Below are positions 18,149 through 22,327 of a stretch of 22,327 nucleotides of DNA, piece by piece (within the stretch, counting starts at the first letter, position 1; each line of letters opens with the position of its first letter). This DNA comes from Penium margaritaceum. Lineage: Eukaryota > Streptophyta > Zygnematophyceae > Desmidiales > Peniaceae. The stretch covers positions 93,428 through 115,754 of the forward strand of contig SZWC01008572.1 of the NCBI GenBank assembly GCA_023375785.1, written 5' to 3'. A model generated the notes under the pieces. The model was not told the DNA's origin, ran no database searches, and saw nothing but the letters and a program-made list of their open reading frames with translations. Position numbers and translations under genes: made by a program.

Positions 18149-20904
18149 AAAACGTTGATCACGGGCCTCCTAAAGCTTGTACGTAATTGGTGGATGTAGA
18201 TATAAGGGCCCAAGCTCAATGTATGACGCTTATGATGTAGTGTAGGTAGCATGTTTAGGGTGCATGATGCCTGCCTAGTCAGCTACAGGACTCGCTGACA
18301 AGGGTAGTTGTATAGTATTGTGTCGTAAGTAGCTCCCCTCCCTTCTAAAGCTAACTAGAAGCATTGGCAACCAGCACTCTAAAGTAGACACGCAACCCTT
18401 AAGACTGCTCTAGGGCTGGCTACAAAAATTTATGGCCTGTACAGAAGAGAATTCCAGGTAAATGTGGACCCAAGAATTCATTTTACAATTTCTAACTTTC
18501 TATAGAGTGCTTCGAATGTAGTTTTGTCTTCAAAATATCATATCTTGACACCAGTGTAGCAATCATACCTATCAACAAATTTTACCCTCCTCAACATACA
18601 CTTTCATATTAGATAATGCAATAAAAGTTTGACTTTGGGTTGGTAGAAGATGTAGAAATTTCTTCAACACAAAAATGTACATAAGAATTGTATTGTGGAT
18701 TCAACATATTGAGACTTGTAGGAATCAAAAAGTCAATTTTTGATGAGGTTATTTATTTTTTATTTTACATGTCAATGTCAACCAATTGATGGCATAAGTG
18801 GGGAAGGTTCTGTTATGACTTACTTGCATGCATATCATCAAATCAAGACCTTGGTTAAGAGCTAATAGTTTTATACGGTATGCTCCCTACACAAAACCAC
18901 CACATATGTATTGAGGATGTTAGATTTATCTCATGTAAAAAAATAATAGAAAGATTACCCATACGCTTGTGAATTAATGTTATCATTTTTCACATGCATA
19001 GCATGTTCAAGCCCGCAATACATGTTTCACTTCAAAAGGGATGGGAGGGGAACATGAAACCCCCATAAACAGATTCATGTATGTGGGTTGTGTATTGGGG
19101 ATTGTTGCTAAAATAGAATGTTTGGGAAAATAAAATTGTAACTACATTTCAACTATTTGTTTTACATTACGCACGCCAATATTCAAAAATCAACCATTTT
19201 CATAGGACTAGGTATGTTCTGGATTTGAAAAAACAACAATAAATTATAACTGAGGGGTTCATTGGTGATTGTAGCTTATAGATATTTTCATTTATACACA
19301 TGTATATTCTCTTTATGTGATCACTATCAACTCTGGTCGATTTCACATGTCGAGATGCAAAGCATTTGAGGTCATATGAAGGTATGAATGTTACCAAGAA
19401 ATTAACCATTTACATTGACCACTCTAAAGAACATGAAATTATATGTAGGAAGTTAATTTGGGATTGCATCCTCTAGATATCTTAGTAAATACACAGTTAT
19501 ATGCTCCATGTGTGATCACTATCTGCTCTAGTCGATTTTGCATGTCGATATGTAAAGTTCGTAAGGTGACATGAACCTTTTTATGTGATCTCTTTTGTGA
19601 TGGGAATGTGGTACGTTGCCTTCATAGAAACACCCCAAATGAGAGAGATTTATTTCAAGAATTTATTCGAGAATGTTGCTATTGAAAACAGTCAATGCCA
19701 TCTTAAAAAAAGAAACCCATGAAAATTGAATCCACCAAATATTGCAAAAATTGTTTTAAATCAAATATCTCCTTCACGTATAGTAATTAATAGTTCTCCA
19801 TGTAATATAAAATGAGTTATTTATTACAAATGTTTTGTATCATTCAAAAAGAATCTAATAGAAGATAGAAAATCATGTTTTAATGTACTAAACTAGTGAT
19901 AATAAATCACTCATTGAATGGTTAAAGCAATAGTTGTTGACTTTCTTCTTGCTAGTGAATGTATTGTGACACTCATTTTTGTCATGTGGGACGAGGGATG
20001 GGCTACAAATTGTAAAACAATCACTTGAAAGGGCATTTTAGATGCAAGTAAAAGAGTGGGTCAATTGGAATGTTTCAAACACGAAAAATTGCATTTAGTG
20101 GAAGAATGCACAGAAGTTACCACTTTTTAAAATATGCATTCGAGCATACTCCCTTACATATTTTATTTTTCATGTATTTAAATTTCTAGGAATGCATTTA
20201 TGTAACATGCGTGGAATTTTTAAAGTAGACTTACACTTGTGTACACTTGTTTACGTGATACTTTAAAATAGTTCCAATAGTAATACTTTTTTTTGCCTAT
20301 TTGTAAGCTAGGATCCTCGCCAAATACTTGTGTATTATACAAACATGAGCAGGTATCTTAATTTCAAGTGAAAAGGGCATAAATGACCCAAGGCGTCGGT
20401 GGAGAAAGATAGAGCGAAGCGAAAATCCACTAACACAACAAAGTTAGCCGCTATTCCATGAAGGATGGGCTAGAAGGCTAAGTTATACTTCATAGCCATG
20501 CCCACTCATAAAAATGACACAACATTGTTTGCGGACGTGGAACATAGTGTAAAACAGGATTGATATGTTGTTATAGAACCATGGGCTCCTATTATGTGTG
20601 CTTTTATTTCTTCTATAATAGTTGGCAATAAATAGGTTGGGATACGAAGATTGCTTCTTGGTAGGCCTCCGCTGCCACATTCAATGGTAAGGACGAAGCA
20701 AATGTGGCATTCTTTTCATTTTCTTATTTTTTCTCATATGTTTGTGCACATATGTTGCCCGAACCTTATGGTGTCAAGTTTGACGTTGCAATGTGCATCC
20801 ATGGTCATGTAGTAACGATCGTTAGATGCCATGGGCAGGTAGGATGGAGTCGGGAGGCCGGTCTTTGGGATGACCAAGTCGAAGAAACGTATATAGGACA
20901 TTAA
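18149..20904. other. mostly AT-rich intergenic DNA
   Basis: 18149-18423 is less AT-rich and may belong to the copia LTR. From there to about 20370 the sequence is strongly AT-rich, without recognised genes apart from a diverged duplication (listed separately). From about 20370 the composition becomes balanced again. Short frames at 20483-20680 (minus) and 20704-20904 (plus) have no recognisable family. Confidence 0.45.
19240..19585 (+). repeat. diverged direct duplication at 195-bp offset
   Basis: A block containing TGTGATCACTATC, CTCTGGTCGATTT and CATGTCGA-ATG at 19316-19360 recurs at 19511-19555 with substitutions. Flanks on both sides remain alignable for about 150 bp in total, by eye at roughly 70 percent identity. 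No known element identified. Confidence 0.55.
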
Positions 20905-21357
20905 GAGTGAGGCTGGGTGTCGTTGAAATCGGTCGTTGGGCTCCTCAACGATCGATTTCAACGATGACCGCAACTTCCTTTCCACGTGGTTTTAGCCTTA
21001 CAGTTGCATAGGTTGCGTAGCTGAGCATCCCACGTCGATCCGTCCGGATAAGCTCAAGGTTTCCCTCCTCCAACAATCCTAGCGGGCTCCACATAGAATA
21101 TGGATGACTTAATGGAATCGGCCCAACAATCCCCGTCTCCACCAATCACGTGCTAATATCGATAGTTGGAACCAGGACATGCGTCCGCGTTCGGGAAGAG
21201 ACGCTCCAAATCTAACCGACTGCGCTTCTCTTTTGACCGGCGATGGTGATGATTGCTAGGCGGCCTGTAATTTGTGGACTCCATATGTCCAACAAAATGC
21301 GCAACGAACTGTCCGATAACGTCCAACGACCGATTTCAACGACACCCAGCTTCACCC
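20905..21357. mobile_element. MITE with 35-bp TIRs, Tourist/PIF-Harbinger type
   Basis: Left end GAGTGAGGCTGGGTGTCG (20905) and right end on the other strand GGGTGAAGCTGGGTGTCG (21357), continuing identically to GGTCGTTGG; 33 of 35 positions match. Both ends are flanked by TAA (20902-20904, 21358-21360), the 3-bp duplication typical of PIF/Harbinger elements. At 453 bp, with no coding capacity, it is a non-autonomous MITE. A subterminal hairpin at 20921-20963 repeats part of the TIR in inverted order. Confidence 0.75.
20921..20963. repeat. subterminal hairpin inside the left MITE end
   Basis: CGTTGAAATCGGTCGTTG, a 7-nt loop, then CAACGATCGATTTCAACG: an 18-bp stem with one mismatch. The first arm is part of the TIR, so the left end holds a second, inverted copy of it. 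Confidence 0.7.
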
Positions 21358-21360
21358 TAA

Positions 21361-21594
21361 AGCATTTCTTCACACTAGTTCGTTGCCTATGAACTTCATT
21401 CCCACAAGCTCTCATGTGAGAGCAACCTGCGGACCACACGCGGGGAAACGTTTCCCTAACTCGTTGGGTTTGATGTCTTGTGTCAAAATTGCTAAGGGAG
21501 GGTGTGAGGAGGGCCAAAATGAAACAGGAAATGTAGTTTACAAGATCCAATACCTTCCTTTGAAAGTAAAGTTGCGTGGATATGCACTCTATAT
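21361..21594. other. short intergenic stretch, nothing firmly recognised
   Basis: Balanced composition. Both strands have open frames (minus 21643-21212 crosses the MITE boundary, so it is not a conserved gene). No family recognised. Confidence 0.3.
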
Positions 21595-21925
21595 TTATGA
21601 AGTCTGAGGCACATTCCATCTGACCACCCAATCTGTCAAGCATCCGAGTTCACTAGTATTAACGTTGAGAGCAATCTGAACGGAATAATCCTTCAGTGGA
21701 AGTCCAAACTTGTTCAGGATGTATTTTTTAATGACATTCAAAATGAAGTCCGAAATGGTGAAATCCGATATCCTTACCTGTAGCTTTCCAGCCGTTGCCA
21801 ACTTGGGTTCGATACTTTGCTTCTTACCAGCGTAGATTTCAGAAGCTTGACCACGCGATTCCACTGTCGCCGACTTCAACGCAGTCCTCGTCGCCAGCGA
21901 TGCCAGATAAGCTATTCAAAAACCG
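21595..21925 (-). CDS. possible exon with a RAWUL-like domain
   Basis: Minus-strand frame open from just after a TGA near 21925 to a TAA at 21595; no ATG at the start, so it would be an internal or terminal exon. The C-terminal ~70 residues read KLQVRISDFTISDFILN, then VIKKYILNKFGLPLKDYSVQI and LTDWVVRW (quoted with gaps). This spacing resembles the ubiquitin-like RAWUL fold at the end of Polycomb RING proteins and plant DRIP-type E3 ligases: a beta strand, a helix with IxKYLxxKLxL, then an acidic strand and a closing LxxLVxxW helix. A good donor-like CAG/GTAAGG lies inside the frame, which weakens the case. Family assignment is inference from pattern only. Confidence 0.3.
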
Positions 21926-22201
21926 CTTACGACAAAAGCCTCAACTTTTCGACCAGGCAATCGGTCTTTACGTCAAAAAAATGTCACGGAGGAAGAACGT
22001 GTGAAGTAGATCCGACGATCATATTCAAATTCAGATTTGGCCCAAACGGAAAGGCCGACGACCCACGGGTTGAAGTGGATCGTCCTCAAGAACGTCTGAG
22101 TTCGATCTTGGTGATGCACAACCTGAGTGATGAAATCAAGTAATAAACTGAAAACGAGCGTAGCAGCGAATGCAACCGGGCAAGCATAAACAAAAGCCTG
22201 G
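21926..22201. other. unassigned sequence; plus-strand frame ending at 22143
   Basis: A plus-strand frame (21817-22143) ends with two consecutive stops and its last ~45 residues look moderately protein-like (DPTIIFKFRFGPNGKADDP), while the opposite strand also has a short open stretch. Neither matches a family I recognise. Confidence 0.2.
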
Positions 22202-22327
22202 TATATCCATATCTATATCTATATCTATATCTATATCAATATCTATATCTATATCTATATCTATATCTATATCTATATCTATATCTATATCTATATCTAT
22301 ATCTATATCTATATCTATATCTATATC
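22202..22327. repeat. (ATATCT)n microsatellite at the right edge
   Basis: About 20 copies of the hexamer with one early variant (ATCAAT near 22236), continuing past the window edge, so its full length is unknown. Confidence 0.95.

Noticed and set aside
21212..21643. 143-codon minus-strand ORF
   Set aside because: It runs across the right end of the MITE into its interior, so it cannot be a conserved gene as read.

Overview
This looks like a nuclear scaffold fragment from a green plant lineage (streptophyte: a land plant, bryophyte or charophyte alga). The reasons are a spliced aquaporin gene with GT-AG introns, a degenerate Ty1/copia element with an initiator-Met-tRNA primer site, a 5'-truncated LINE, and Mutator- and Harbinger-type non-autonomous DNA transposons. 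The species cannot be fixed from sequence alone. The window is repeat-dominated and eukaryotic; I see no bacterial operon, CRISPR array, rRNA or tRNA.

Layout. 1-1411: the 5' half of an aquaporin (major intrinsic protein) gene on the minus strand, with exons 105-370 and 696-831 and a TATA-like promoter near 1067-1072; the rest of the gene lies off the left edge. 1412-3075: a nearly perfect 1.66 kb palindrome flanked by a 9-bp target duplication, best read as a non-coding Mutator-like (MULE) foldback element with seven terminal repeat copies, six of them at exact 29-bp spacing. 3085-5700: GC-balanced unique DNA interrupted at 3587-5244 by a LINE that was 5'-truncated inside its reverse-transcriptase catalytic box and is flanked by an exact 14-bp duplication. 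5700-7288: AT-rich DNA without recognisable genes. 7289-9046: nine tandem copies of a ~195-bp satellite; each monomer is mostly a 133-bp palindrome, and junction variants alternate so that the array is organised as dimers.

9047-12150: AT-rich DNA with unassigned ORFs and possible relics. About 12200-18148: a decayed Ty1/copia retrotransposon on the minus strand (LTR, PBS, gag, protease, integrase, reverse transcriptase, RNase H all recognisable but full of stops and frameshifts); no second LTR is evident. 18149-20370: AT-rich DNA with a diverged direct duplication at 195-bp offset. 20905-21357: a 453-bp Tourist/PIF-Harbinger-like MITE with 35-bp terminal inverted repeats and TAA duplications. 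21595-21925: a possible exon with a RAWUL-like (ubiquitin-like, Polycomb-RING type) reading. 22202-22327: a hexanucleotide microsatellite running off the right edge.

The genes do not form a pathway. One host gene (aquaporin) is confidently present. Most of the rest is a nested record of transposition: MULE and LINE insertions in GC-balanced DNA, and satellite and copia sequence in AT-rich DNA. The most unusual pieces are the palindromic satellite and the long foldback element.
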